DNA of 64,000 bases from Ensifer adhaerens (lineage in GTDB: Bacteria; Pseudomonadota; Alphaproteobacteria; Rhizobiales; Rhizobiaceae): contig OCMG01000004.1 in assembly GCA_900215285.1 (NCBI GenBank), forward strand, positions 2,526,001 through 2,590,000, in the 5' to 3' direction. Shown piece after piece: positions 9,505-19,031 of this stretch (positions are counted from its first letter, which is position 1; each line of letters opens with the position of its first letter). Position numbers and translations under genes: made by a program. The notes under the pieces are model-generated. The model was not told where the DNA came from. It made no database searches and saw only the letters and a program-made list of their open reading frames with translations.

Positions 9505-9550
9505 CGGCAATCTCCAATCGGGCGCTCAGCAAACGGGGCAGGGCAATACA

Positions 9551-9584
9551 AAATGCCACGCCCCGAGAACGGGGCGTGGCATTT
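9551..9584 (-). terminator. Terminator between usp and gpt
   Basis: Perfect 15-base stem AAATGCCACGCCCCG/CGGGGCGTGGCATTT with a 4-base loop. A T-run follows on both strands, so it can end usp transcription and could also work in the other direction. Confidence 0.85.
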
Positions 9585-9645
9585 TCTCTAACCGGAAAAT
9601 TCACGAATTTGCAACGGGTGCGTACGCCGCTGCTGTGGGCAAATT

Positions 9646-10488
9646 TCAGCGCGACATGAGAGTGAGCGTCGTCATGGAGCCCAGCAACGTCTTGGTTGCC
9701 CCGCCGAAGATGCGTTCGCGGATTCGCGAATGGGTGTAGGCGCCCATGACAAGCAGGTCTGCCGAAAAGTCCGAGGCGCGGTTTTCAATGACGGCGCCGA
9801 TCGGTTTGCCGCCGGACTCGACATTGTTGGCGTTGACCTTGATGCCGTGTCGGGCAAGCGTGACGCCGAGTTCGGAGCCGGCGAAATCGGCCGACTGGTT
9901 CATGTCGTTGCGGGCATCGACGGAGAAGATTTCGACTTCCTTGGCGGCCAGCAGGAAGGGCATGGCGTCGAAGACGGCGCGGGCGGCCTCGCGCGAGCCG
10001 TTCCAGGCGATCAGCACACGTTCGATCGGCTTCGGCGCTGTCTGGATATAGGGGACCATGATGACCGGGCGGCCGCATTCGAAGATCAGGACTTCGATAT
10101 CCGCGCGCTGGGCCGAGGAGGTGTTCTCATCGAACTGGGCGCAGAGCACCAGGTCGGCGCTGCGGGCGCTGTCGACGACGCCTGCGGACGAATAGCCGCC
10201 CGCGCCGCGGAACTTGCGCCATTCGTGAGAGACACCTTCGCGCTCGGTGATGGCGGTGAACTTTGCCTGGATGGTGGCCGCGCGCTGTTCGGCGGCCTCC
10301 TGCAGCGCCATGATGGCGGAGGGATCCGGGATTTCCATGGGCGCGTAGATGAAGACCTGTTCCGGCGCTTCCGCGTAGACGGCGATCAGATGGGCGTCAT
10401 ATTTGTTGGCCAACGCGACACCCGTCTCGATGACACTGTCGGCAGCCTCGGGGGAGTTGAGAACGGCAAGAATGGTTTTGATCGACAT
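9646..10488 (-). CDS. Tandem-domain universal stress protein
   Basis: A 280-residue cytoplasmic protein with two UspA folds, about residues 1-140 and 150-280. The second ends in the nucleotide-binding type motif LLVMGAYTHSRIRERIFGG near 250-268. The first domain lacks a clear G-2X-G-9X-G(S/T) motif and is probably degenerate. The ATG at 10488 has a strong AGGAGG site. A palindromic FNR/FixK-type box lies about 130 bp upstream, suggesting induction at low oxygen, as is common for rhizobial usp genes. The physiological role of Usp proteins is generally stress survival. Confidence 0.9.
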   Translation of the reverse strand: MSIKTILAVLNSPEAADSVIETGVALANKYDAHLIAVYAEAPEQVFIYAPMEIPDPSAIMALQEAAEQRAATIQAKFTAITEREGVSHEWRKFRGAGGYSSAGVVDSARSADLVLCAQFDENTSSAQRADIEVLIFECGRPVIMVPYIQTAPKPIERVLIAWNGSREAARAVFDAMPFLLAAKEVEIFSVDARNDMNQSADFAGSELGVTLARHGIKVNANNVESGGKPIGAVIENRASDFSADLLVMGAYTHSRIRERIFGGATKTLLGSMTTLTLMSR

Positions 10489-10611
10489 GGTGTGCCTCCT
10501 GATCTTTCTACAAATTGCCAGCCGGCGATAGATATTCTCTATCTCTATAAGCGCGCGAAACGCCCCGCCGGTTCCATAGGGGTACCTTCGCCCCTTGAGC
10601 GTACGCGCGCT

Positions 10612-10625
10612 TTGACCTTGGTCAA
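10612..10625 (-). promoter_or_regulatory. FNR/FixK-like box upstream of usp
   Basis: TTGACCTTGGTCAA has perfect 6-base arms around TT and fits the TTGA-N6-TCAA pattern of FNR/FixK sites. Its centre is about 130 bp upstream of the usp start, leaving room for a promoter at about -40 relative to the site and an ~85-base leader. Confidence 0.55.
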
Positions 10626-10662
10626 GTGAGAGCAGGTTGCCGCCAGCCGCCAGAACGTCTGC

Positions 10663-11418
10663 TCAGGCGGGCTCGCGGGCCTGACGCACTGCATCAAGCA
10701 TGGCCTCGACATCCGATACGGCCGATTGGAGCACCGCCTCGTCGCGCGCTCTGACGACGATCTCGGTGTAGAAACCTTTTCCGTCAAATTTCGGGTAGGA
10801 GCCGATGGATGTCTCGGGGTGGGTCTTCTGCACCTCGGCGAGGGGCTTGCCGATTTCGCCTTCGCCGAAGGGCGAGACCACAGTGCGGCTCATGACTGCA
10901 GCGCCCGTTGGCAATTGCGGCAGCAGCCATCCCAGCATTGCCTGGAAGACGGAGGGAACGCCGGCCATGACATGGACGTTCTCAACGATGAAGCCGGGCG
11001 CGGTGGAAACCGCATTTTCGATATGCCGTGCGCCCTCGGGCATGCGGGCCATGCGCTGGCGCGCCTCGTTGAATTCAAGGCCGCGCCGCGCATACATGTC
11101 CCCCAGTAGCCGCATGGCTGCCGGATCGTGAAGGCAGGGCAGGCCGAAGGCAACGGAGATGGCATCTGCCGTGATGTCGTCATGAGTCGGGCCGATGCCA
11201 CCTGAGGTGAAGACGAGATCGTATTTTGCCCTCAGCGCATTGACGGCGGCGACAATCGCATCCTGATCATCGGCGACGATGCGCACCTCCTTCAGGTCAA
11301 TGCCGGAAAGGGTGAGGTTTTCGGCGAGATAGCCGATATTCTTGTCCTTGGTGCGGCCCGAGAGAAGTTCGTCGCCAATGGCGAGCATGGCGGCTGTGAC
11401 GATTTTATGCTGGGTCAA
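10663..11418 (-). CDS. CinA-type competence/damage-inducible (molybdopterin-binding fold) protein
   Basis: A 251-residue protein with the MoaB/Mog-like domain of CinA: AAMLAIGDELLSGRTKDKN near residue 10-27 and FTSGGIGPTHDDITADAI near 70-87. It lacks the C-terminal nicotinamide-mononucleotide deamidase domain of full-length CinA, so it is the short alphaproteobacterial form. Full-length CinA proteins combine ADP-ribose pyrophosphatase and NMN deamidase activity. The role of short forms is unclear. The start is probably TTG at 11418, with GGAGA about 8 bases upstream. Confidence 0.85.
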   Translation of the reverse strand: MTQHKIVTAAMLAIGDELLSGRTKDKNIGYLAENLTLSGIDLKEVRIVADDQDAIVAAVNALRAKYDLVFTSGGIGPTHDDITADAISVAFGLPCLHDPAAMRLLGDMYARRGLEFNEARQRMARMPEGARHIENAVSTAPGFIVENVHVMAGVPSVFQAMLGWLLPQLPTGAAVMSRTVVSPFGEGEIGKPLAEVQKTHPETSIGSYPKFDGKGFYTEIVVRARDEAVLQSAVSDVEAMLDAVRQAREPA

Positions 11419-11633
11419 GGGATGGTCTCCGGGCGGGCTCAGGCTTCAGAAAATGGAGTTCCGACTGGCGTATTGCAAGGTATTTCTGCGCTGCGACATA
11501 TGACCGGCTCGTGAAATTTTCCCGCCATCCGGTGAACACTGCGTTTCAATCGTGCCGGTTTTACTGAACAACGGGAACCGTCTATGGTCTGCGTCATTGG
11601 TCTTGAACGGCTGTTCCATGAAAGGATCCCACG

Positions 11634-12233
11634 ATGGCAAAAGTTCTCGTTCTCTATTATTCGGCCTATGGCCATATCGAAACCATGGCTTATGCCGTCG
11701 CTGAAGGCGCAAAGTCTGCCGGCGCTGAAGTCACGGTGAAGCGCGTTCCGGAACTGGTTCCGGAAGAGGTTGCCAAGTCTTCCTACTACAAGATGGATCA
11801 GGCTGCCCCGATCGCGACGGTTGACGAACTGGCCGAATACGACGCCATCATCGTGGGCGCCGGCACGCGTTACGGCACGGTCGCTTCGCAGATGCGCAAT
11901 TTCTGGGACCAGACGGGCGGCCTGTGGTTCAACGGCAAGCTCGTCGGCAAGGTCGGCTCGATGTTTACCTCGACCGCCACGCAGCACGGTGGCCAGGAGT
12001 CGACCATCCTCGGCTTCATCCCGACCTTCCTGCATCACGGCATGGTCGTCGTCGGTCTGCCTTACGCCTTCCAGGGCCAGATGGGCACCGAAGAAGTCAA
12101 GGGCGGCTCGCCCTACGGCGCCTCCACGATCACCAACGGCGACGGTTCGCGTCAGCCTTCGGAAGTCGAACTGGAAGGTGCACGTTTCCAGGGCGCGCAT
12201 GTTGCCAAGATCGCTGCGAAGCAGTCCGCCTGA
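11634..12233 (+). CDS. wrbA: NAD(P)H:quinone oxidoreductase, WrbA type
   Basis: A flavodoxin-like FMN protein that reduces quinones by two electrons, protecting against semiquinone radicals. The 199 residues start [17 protein letters not shown], the phosphate-binding loop for [27 protein letters not shown] (about 80-103) and the region around residue 130-140 complete the isoalloxazine pocket. The ATG at 11634 follows an AAGGATC ribosome-binding region. It is divergent from the CinA-type gene and followed by a repeat and a terminator. Confidence 0.94.
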   Translation: MAKVLVLYYSAYGHIETMAYAVAEGAKSAGAEVTVKRVPELVPEEVAKSSYYKMDQAAPIATVDELAEYDAIIVGAGTRYGTVASQMRNFWDQTGGLWFNGKLVGKVGSMFTSTATQHGGQESTILGFIPTFLHHGMVVVGLPYAFQGQMGTEEVKGGSPYGASTITNGDGSRQPSEVELEGARFQGAHVAKIAAKQSA

Positions 12234-12251
12234 TCCTGCGAGCCTGTCGTT

Positions 12252-12320
12252 TGGAGCAATTCCAGCGAAAGTGGAAACCGGTTTCGCGCCAGGAATTGTG
12301 TCAGAACAAGCATACTCTAG
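12252..12320. repeat. Rhizobial short interspersed repeat, copy 2
   Basis: Begins GGAGCAATTCCAGCGAAAG, with AAACCGGTTTCGCG and GGAATTGTGT. It is clearly the same element as 8809-8872, again just after a stop codon (wrbA). Confidence 0.75.
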
Positions 12321-12323
12321 AAG

Positions 12324-12353
12324 AGCGCGCGTCCCTCGGGGCGCGCGTTTTTG
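12324..12353 (+). terminator. Terminator of wrbA
   Basis: GCGCGCGTCCC and GGGGCGCGCG form a GC-rich stem with one G-U pair, followed by TTTTTG. Confidence 0.7.
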
Positions 12354-12410
12354 TTTGCTATGAGTGCTTCGCGGTCGCTTCCATGCAGCTGCGCTTGAGG
12401 CGATCGCCGG

Positions 12411-12614
12411 TCAGTTGGCGCATTTCTGCGCCAACGCCCTGGCCTGGACGCGTTCGAGATCGCTCATCGTGGCGGGATCCGTCTTCCTCAGCTCCTCGCA
12501 CTGGGCCTTCAGGCCTTCCGTGCTGCTTCTTGTGTAGAACGTGTAGCCCACAAAGGTTGCCCCGATGGTGGCGACGATCACGCAAATGCTGGCCGCAATA
12601 ATCAGAAACTTCAT
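12411..12614 (-). CDS. Small single-pass membrane protein, function unknown
   Basis: A 67-residue protein with one hydrophobic helix (about residues 3-27), which is either a membrane anchor or an uncleaved signal. A short charged, helical tail contains Cys39 and a Cys near the end (QKCAN). It matches no family I can name. The ATG at 12614 is preceded by GGAA. It lies alone between the wrbA terminator and a tRNA gene. Confidence 0.5.
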   Translation of the reverse strand: MKFLIIAASICVIVATIGATFVGYTFYTRSSTEGLKAQCEELRKTDPATMSDLERVQARALAQKCAN

Positions 12615-12741
12615 GGCTTTCCTTCCCGTGTGAACGCAGCTCGAGAGCCGGTTTAACCGTCGTCGCCATGGTCAGCGAGCCGGATATCCCAAGCCTTAAG
12701 GGGTACCCGTCGCAGCCGCCTGTTGACACAGAACGCAGTTC

Positions 12742-12826
12742 TGGTGCGGGCGACGGGGGTCGAACCCGTACAGCCAAGGCCGAGGGATTTTAAGTCCCTT
12801 GCGTCTACCAGTTTCGCCACGCCCGC
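12742..12826 (-). tRNA. tRNA-Leu (anticodon UAA)
   Basis: The minus strand folds as a class II tRNA. The acceptor GCGGGCG pairs with CGCCCGC, followed by discriminator A and an encoded CCA (12742-12744). The anticodon loop is CTTAAAA, giving UAA (leucine UUA codons). There is a long variable arm and a T loop GGTTCGACCCC. The 85-base length fits tRNA-Leu. No integrase or truncated att duplicate is seen beside it. Confidence 0.95.
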
Positions 12827-13074
12827 AACGATGTCTTTCGCCTAGCCGAGCTTTCGACGGCAATCAAGGCCGCTTGCCGGTGGAAGGGTTCCAATCCCGC
12901 CAGAAATATTGGCTGGCGCTTTCGTCGCGGCACGCATGTGAGCTAAATGCAGGAGGGTGATGGACGGGTGGCGGTTCTCGCGAAGCCCTGTTCGCAGGGC
13001 GAAAATGGGGTGGTTTCGAGCGCGATGGTATGCGATAGCGATTGATCATCTGGATCAGGGCGGAGAGGCCGATT

Positions 13075-14325
13075 TTGGACAGGCAGGGTGTCGAAGATGC
13101 GCTTGGCGCGATGCGCGGACTGTTTGCGGAAACACCGCTGCAGCTCAATGATCATCTGAGCGCGCGCTATGGCGCGGAGATCTGGTTGAAGCGCGAGGAC
13201 CTGTCGCCGGTGCGCTCCTACAAGATCCGTGGGGCGTTCAACTTTCTGCGCAAGGCCATTGGCGAGGGCGGGACCGAGCAGACCTTCGTATGTGCCTCTG
13301 CCGGTAATCACGCGCAAGGCTTCGCCTATGTCTGCCGCCATTTCGGCGTCCATGGTACCGTCTTCATGCCGGTGACGACGCCGCAGCAGAAGATCGAGAA
13401 GACGCGCATGTTCGGTGCCGGCTTCATCGAGATCAAGCTCTTCGGGGATTTTTTCGACCAGTGCTATCAAGCGGCCCGCGACCACGCGGACACGGCGGGT
13501 GCCATCATGGTGCCACCCTTCGATCACCCTGATATCATCGAGGGGCAGGCGACCGTTGCAGCAGAAATCCTCGCCCAGCTGCCAGATGGCAGCGTGCCGG
13601 ATCTCGTCGTCATCCCCGTCGGCGGCGGCGGATTGTCATCGGGCGTGAGCGGATACCTGGAGAATATCGTCGACAGGAACGGGTTTGTCTTTTGCGAACC
13701 GGAGGGCGCGCCTAGTCTCAAACGCGCTCTGGAGGCCGGCGAACCGGTGACGCTCGCCAGGGTCGACAATTTCGTCGACGGGGCGGCCGTCGCGCGGATT
13801 GGCGACCTCAACTTTGCCGCCCTTTCGAAGTTCTCGCCCCGACAGGTGATGACGATCGCGGAGAACGCGATCTGCGTCTCCATGATCGAGATGCTGAATA
13901 TTGAGGGCGTGGTGCTGGAGCCGGCGGGCGCTCTCTCCATCGCAGCCCTGGCGCAACTGCCGGCGGAGCGGTTGAAGGGCAGACGTGTCGTGGCCATCGT
14001 GTCGGGCGGCAATTTCGACTTCGAGCGGCTGCCCGATGTCAAGGAGCGCGCCATGCGCCACTCCGGCGTGAAGAAGTATTTCATTCTGCGGCTGGCGCAA
14101 CGACCAGGCGCACTGAAGGACTTCCTCAACCTTCTCGGACCGGAAGACGACATTGCTCGTTTCGAATATCTAAAGAAATCCGCACGCAATTTCGGTTCGA
14201 TCCTCATCGGGATCGAGACGGCGAGGCCGGAGAATTTCGGGCGCCTGACCGCCGCGTTTGATGCCGCGGGTCTCAGCTATCAGGACATTACAGACAATGA
14301 AATCCTGTCCAGTTTGATTATCTAA
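13075..14325 (+). CDS. ilvA: Threonine ammonia-lyase (threonine dehydratase)
   Basis: A PLP enzyme that converts threonine to 2-oxobutyrate and ammonia, the first step to isoleucine. The PLP lysine is in SPVRSYKIRGAF near residue 45 and the phosphate-binding glycine loop is VGGGGLSSG near 180. A single C-terminal ACT-like segment (about 330-416, KYFILRLAQRPGALKDFL) gives possible allosteric control. I prefer the TTG at 13075, with GGAGAGG six bases upstream, over the TTG at 13042 that opens the frame. It lies close to but not in an obvious operon. Confidence 0.9.
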   Translation: MDRQGVEDALGAMRGLFAETPLQLNDHLSARYGAEIWLKREDLSPVRSYKIRGAFNFLRKAIGEGGTEQTFVCASAGNHAQGFAYVCRHFGVHGTVFMPVTTPQQKIEKTRMFGAGFIEIKLFGDFFDQCYQAARDHADTAGAIMVPPFDHPDIIEGQATVAAEILAQLPDGSVPDLVVIPVGGGGLSSGVSGYLENIVDRNGFVFCEPEGAPSLKRALEAGEPVTLARVDNFVDGAAVARIGDLNFAALSKFSPRQVMTIAENAICVSMIEMLNIEGVVLEPAGALSIAALAQLPAERLKGRRVVAIVSGGNFDFERLPDVKERAMRHSGVKKYFILRLAQRPGALKDFLNLLGPEDDIARFEYLKKSARNFGSILIGIETARPENFGRLTAAFDAAGLSYQDITDNEILSSLII

Positions 14326-14349
14326 ATATCCGATAATGGTATTTATAGA

Positions 14350-14730
14350 CTAAAGGATGTCCGAGATCTTTTCCTTCGGGCGGCCGAGACGGATGCCTTT
14401 TTCGGAAATGACGATCGGCCGCTCGATGAGGATCGGGTTTTCGAGCATCGCGTCGAGCAGATCGTTGTCCGTCAGCGATGGGTCCTGAAGGTTCAGTGTC
14501 TTGTAAAGCGCTTCCTTGCGGCGCATGAGCTGGCGCGGGTTCATCTCCAGCGCCACCAGCATGCGCACGAGTTCCGCGCGCTCCGGCGGATGCTTCAAGT
14601 ATTCGACGATGGCCGGTTCATGACCCGCGTCGCGGATCATCTGCAGCACGGCACGCGAGGTCGAGCAGCGGGGATTGTGCAGGATGGTGACGTTCAAGAT
14701 GCGCTCGGTGTCAGGATTTTCGCCATGCAC
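14350..14730 (-). CDS. ArsC-family arsenate reductase (glutaredoxin-type)
   Basis: A thioredoxin-fold protein of 126 residues. It has the active-site motif HNPRCSTSRAVL near residue 18-29 and the ArsC-family continuation (YLKHPPERAEL, MRRKEALYKTL, ENPILIERPIVI). Plasmid-type ArsC reduces arsenate using glutathione and glutaredoxin, but many chromosomal members (YffB/Spx-like) act on other thiols. There is no ars operon around it. The GTG at 14730 has GGAG 8 bases upstream; an internal TTG (14697) would match the usual start of the domain. It lies 47 bases after the MocR gene on the same strand, possibly as an operon. Confidence 0.85.
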   Translation of the reverse strand: MHGENPDTERILNVTILHNPRCSTSRAVLQMIRDAGHEPAIVEYLKHPPERAELVRMLVALEMNPRQLMRRKEALYKTLNLQDPSLTDNDLLDAMLENPILIERPIVISEKGIRLGRPKEKISDIL

Positions 14731-14777
14731 GACATGGCTCCGGATCGCCTGTTTCCAGGCATGCTCGCGAACCGCTG

Positions 14778-16196
14778 TCAGGCATCCGTGTCATAGCCGG
14801 TCTGCCCGGCATCAATGAGCGCTTTCAGCGTCTTCAGCCCGTTTTCAACATCTTTCCGATCCTGCGGCGAGGAATAGCTGATGCGAACGGCATGGTGGAC
14901 CTTGTCGGAGCGGGCCGGCTTGAACTCGTCTTCGTCGTCGATGAGGATGCCCCGGTCGAAGGCCGCCTGCTTGTAGGTGCCCGCGTGCCACGGTTCGGGC
15001 AGGCGCAGCCAGAAGAAGGGCGCGCCGCGCTGGTGGCTGATGTCGAGGTCGCCGAAGATCGCCTCGACCAGTTGCTCGCGCGCACGGCATTCGGACAGAA
15101 CCTGGCGCCGGATCGTTGTCGCGGTTCCAGACAGCACCAGAGAGGCGCAAAGTTCGAAGAGCAGAAAGGGAATGCCGCCGGTCGACAGCTTGTGGGTGAT
15201 ATTGACGCGGGCGGCAAAATGCGGCGGGCAGGCGACCCAGCCGCCGCGCACGCCCGCCGCCACGGATTTCGAAAGCCCGCCGATATGGAAGGTCTTGTCG
15301 GGAGCGAGTTCGGCGAGAAAGGGCAGTCCATCCTCCGTCATCGCGCCATAGAGATTGTCCTCGATCACCCAGACATTATGCGCGCGCGCGATCTCGGCAA
15401 TCGCCTTGCGGCGCTCCACGGAGAGCGTCACCGCCGTCGGATTTTGGGCCGAGGGCATCAGGAAGATCGCCTTTGGATGCTTTTGCGCGCAAACGCGCTC
15501 CAGATCGTCCGGCAGGATGCCGCCTTGGTCGGACGCCACGGTGACAATGCGTCGGCCGGTCATCGCCGCGGCGCGCGATACCTGCGCATAGGTCAGTTCC
15601 TCGAAGGCGATATAGTCGCCCGGCTGCGAGATGGCGTGGATGACCGACATGATCCCGGCATGAGCGCCCAGGACAGGGACAATGCAATCAAGCGACGGCT
15701 GCCAGCTGGCATTGGACAGCCATTTGCGTCCCGCTTCCTTCCAGCGGTCGGGGATGACGCGGGTATAGCTCGAAATCTCGTCGCGAAAGTCGCGGACCGT
15801 GCGGCTCAGGAATGTCTCGATCGGGCCGGATTGTCCCACATCGGGCGCTGCCGTTGTATCGAAACGCAGCTTTCCTGCGGGCGGGACGGGGAGGCGGGTT
15901 CCCGAGAAGGCGCTGACGATGCGGTCGCGCCCGTCATTGGCGGGCTCCTCCTGCTGCGGCAGGACATAGGTGCCGCGCCCCACCTCGCCAGAGACCAGGC
16001 CGCGTTCACGCACCAGCGCGTAGGCACGCCCGATTGTCCCGATTGTCACCTTTATGTCGTAGGCAAGGTCGCGCTGTGGCGGAAGCTTTGCGCCGGGCGG
16101 CAAAATGCCGGATGCGATGTCCGCTTCGATCTGATCGGCCAGCCGCACATAGAGTGGACCGGAGCCTTCCTTCAGCGATGGTAGCCAATTTGTCAT
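14778..16196 (-). CDS. MocR/PdxR-type GntR regulator with aminotransferase domain
   Basis: A 472-residue transcription factor. A GntR winged helix-turn-helix occupies residues about 10-75 (GSGPLYVRLADQIEADIASG, GAKLPPQRDLAYDI). A fold-type I aminotransferase-like domain covers about 110-472, with the PLP lysine in HIGGLSKSVAAGVRGGW. Members bind PLP or its amino-acid adducts as effector. The ATG at 16196 is chosen over the longer frame because the winged-helix domain starts just after it. It faces a DUF1127 gene across a short intergenic region with two AGTCAA direct repeats (16229-16234, 16251-16256), so that gene or arsC is a plausible target. Confidence 0.88.
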   Translation of the reverse strand: MTNWLPSLKEGSGPLYVRLADQIEADIASGILPPGAKLPPQRDLAYDIKVTIGTIGRAYALVRERGLVSGEVGRGTYVLPQQEEPANDGRDRIVSAFSGTRLPVPPAGKLRFDTTAAPDVGQSGPIETFLSRTVRDFRDEISSYTRVIPDRWKEAGRKWLSNASWQPSLDCIVPVLGAHAGIMSVIHAISQPGDYIAFEELTYAQVSRAAAMTGRRIVTVASDQGGILPDDLERVCAQKHPKAIFLMPSAQNPTAVTLSVERRKAIAEIARAHNVWVIEDNLYGAMTEDGLPFLAELAPDKTFHIGGLSKSVAAGVRGGWVACPPHFAARVNITHKLSTGGIPFLLFELCASLVLSGTATTIRRQVLSECRAREQLVEAIFGDLDISHQRGAPFFWLRLPEPWHAGTYKQAAFDRGILIDDEDEFKPARSDKVHHAVRISYSSPQDRKDVENGLKTLKALIDAGQTGYDTDA

Positions 16197-16321
16197 GGTG
16201 ACAATTATCCGTATTGAAGCAATTCTCGAGTCAATCGATAAGGGCATCATAGTCAAGTTTCAGTGAAAGGCAAGAAAGGTCCGCGATCAGGGTGACAATG
16301 ATGGAGACGATGGAGACAATG

Positions 16322-16528
16322 ATGGAAAGTGTATCGCTCGAACGGGCCCGGATCACGCATGTGACATTCGGCACCCGCATCGCGAAAGTCCTTGCCGCAC
16401 TCCGCTGGGCCTTCATCCGCAATCGCTCGCGTCTCGCGCTTTCGGAGCTGACAGACGATCAGCTCGCCGATATCGGCATCAGCCGACACGAGGCGGAACG
16501 CGAATGCCGGAAGTTCGATCTGTTCTGA
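16322..16528 (+). CDS. DUF1127 small protein
   Basis: About 68 residues ending RSRLALSELTDDQLADIGISRHEAERECRKF, the DUF1127 (YjiS-like) domain. Short DUF1127 proteins are common in rhizobia, where some have been linked to RNA turnover and phosphate or carbon metabolism. The frame opens with GTG at 16292, but a run of ATGGAGAC repeats offers several starts. The ATG at 16322 has GGAG 6 bases upstream. It is divergent from the MocR gene. Confidence 0.8.
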   Translation: MESVSLERARITHVTFGTRIAKVLAALRWAFIRNRSRLALSELTDDQLADIGISRHEAERECRKFDLF

Positions 16529-16624
16529 TGACGGCTTGACCTCTTTTCGCCCGGAGATGCGCGGAAATCGGCCCTGGCCGGGCGCTTCAGTCCTGTGCGG
16601 TATCGTTTCCTCCCGAGGGCGCAT

Positions 16625-16680
16625 CCGCTTTGCCTTCGTCATCGCCGCCGCGAGGGCGGGGATGACGAAGGCGAAAGCGG
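16625..16680. repeat. REP-like hairpin
   Basis: CCGCTTTGCCTTCGTCATC (16625-16643) pairs with GATGACGAAGGCGAAAGCGG (16661-16680) around a GC-rich inner stem. The GTCATC...GATGAC borders resemble the REP-like ends of the element at 38423, 42306 and 42872. There is no T-run, so it is unlikely to be a simple terminator. Confidence 0.55.
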
Positions 16681-16765
16681 GAGGATGACGGACGGGATCG
16701 TCAGGGTCGTGCTTGTGGGGACGCTGTCCCATCGGTCCTTGCCTTCCCCTCCCGCCTATGCCATC

Positions 16766-17696
<931 letters not shown>

Positions 17697-17701
17697 GCCG
17701 C

Positions 17702-18910
17702 TCAGTTTGACGTCGCGTCTCGGGGGTGGCGGAGGTCGATCGCGGTGTCCCTGCCGGGCAGGAATTGCGGACCAACCTTGCGGATATGGGTCTTGGACGG
17801 GTCGTAAGGCAGGGCCGGGCCGGGTAGCGGCGCCTTGTCGGCCGTTGCCGGCGGTTTGGGAGCCGGCGAGGAGGCCGGTGGCGCTACCGTTGCCGGATTC
17901 GTATCCAGATTGAGGATCGATGAATAGGGCTGTTCGGGCTGCTCGGTGGATGTCGTCGCGGACTGGTCCTGAGGCTCGATCTCCGTGCCGTTCGCCTTCG
18001 CGGCTTCACGCTTCATCATCGAGCGATAATAGGCCGAAAAGTTGCAGCTGCAGGACTTGTTCTGCTTGCGGGTCGAACTGCGGAACTGGAAGGCATAGGG
18101 TTCTTCCTTGTAGGGCAGGCCGCCGCTGGCGGAAACCATTTCGGACATCTCCTGCGTTCCGACACCGTGATAGAAGAGTTCTGTGTCCACGCCCGGGCAC
18201 ATCATCGAGCAGACCTGTGCGTCACGCGCGAAGCTGGCAGGGCTTGTATTGGTGGAAATGGGGAAGAAGCCTCCGTCGCAGGTGCGAACGCAGACCGTCT
18301 GCAGATTGCCGCCCCGATCGCCGCCGCCCAGATTGCGGATCGCGGATTTCTGCGTTTCTGATTGCGGCTGATCCTCCTGCCGCTGCAAATCCATTCGCCC
18401 TTCCGTGTCCTCAGGCAGTTCGTAGCGTGCCTCCTCGGAATCAAGCCGCGGGAGCTCGGCGCGTGGGCTGTCCGGCACGTCGTTGCAGCCATTGCGCTCC
18501 AGCGCGTCCAGCAGCCTCGCGCGGCGGGCAGGGCTCATAGAACGGGTGACGAGCGGAATGTCATGGTTTTGCAATTCCGCGAGATTGTCATACATGCGAT
18601 CCAGCGTTCCGCTCAGCATGTCGCAGGTTTCGGCATTCTGGCCACCGAAAACCAGAAAGCTTCCGGATGTGCATCCGAAGCGTCGCAAGTCGCGCTTGAC
18701 CTTGTCGATTTCACGCTGCTGATGAGAAATGGCCTGCTGGTAAACGCGCGTCTCGCGCGTGTTGCCGATTGTCTCGGTGTCCGAATTCAGCTCCATGCGG
18801 ATGCTGCCGCAAATAGAGGTCGCCCCAGCATTTCCGGCCAGGCAAAGGCCCGCCATCAGGGTTAATGCGCCTGCTTGCAGTCTCGGACTAAGTCTAATGG
18901 ACCAAACCAA
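17702..18910 (-). CDS. DUF2865 secreted protein
   Basis: A 402-residue protein with a signal peptide (about residues 1-30, ending in AGNAGA). The conserved core is VCVRTCDGGFFPIS (about 210-223), VCSMMCPGVDTELFYHGVGTQ and KSCSCNFS, all Cys-containing, which identify DUF2865. The C-terminal ~90 residues are Pro/Ala rich. Function is unknown; the family is confined mostly to Hyphomicrobiales. The frame extends to 18967, but TTG at 18910 has AGGAG 9 bases upstream and places the signal peptide at the N-terminus. Confidence 0.75.
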   Translation of the reverse strand: MVWSIRLSPRLQAGALTLMAGLCLAGNAGATSICGSIRMELNSDTETIGNTRETRVYQQAISHQQREIDKVKRDLRRFGCTSGSFLVFGGQNAETCDMLSGTLDRMYDNLAELQNHDIPLVTRSMSPARRARLLDALERNGCNDVPDSPRAELPRLDSEEARYELPEDTEGRMDLQRQEDQPQSETQKSAIRNLGGGDRGGNLQTVCVRTCDGGFFPISTNTSPASFARDAQVCSMMCPGVDTELFYHGVGTQEMSEMVSASGGLPYKEEPYAFQFRSSTRKQNKSCSCNFSAYYRSMMKREAAKANGTEIEPQDQSATTSTEQPEQPYSSILNLDTNPATVAPPASSPAPKPPATADKAPLPGPALPYDPSKTHIRKVGPQFLPGRDTAIDLRHPRDATSN

Positions 18911-19031
18911 GGTTGGCGGCTCCTGTCGGTCAAGCAAAAGGGGTAGAGTGACCCCATTGTGGGCCAATCGGGCGTTGGTCGCAATCGCGACGTGCTTCTT
19001 TGCTTAACAACGACAGGAACCGGATTTTGTT

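Noticed and set aside
12742..12826. tRNA-Leu as an integration site for a genomic island
   Set aside because: No integrase, no duplicated 3' end and no composition change nearby.
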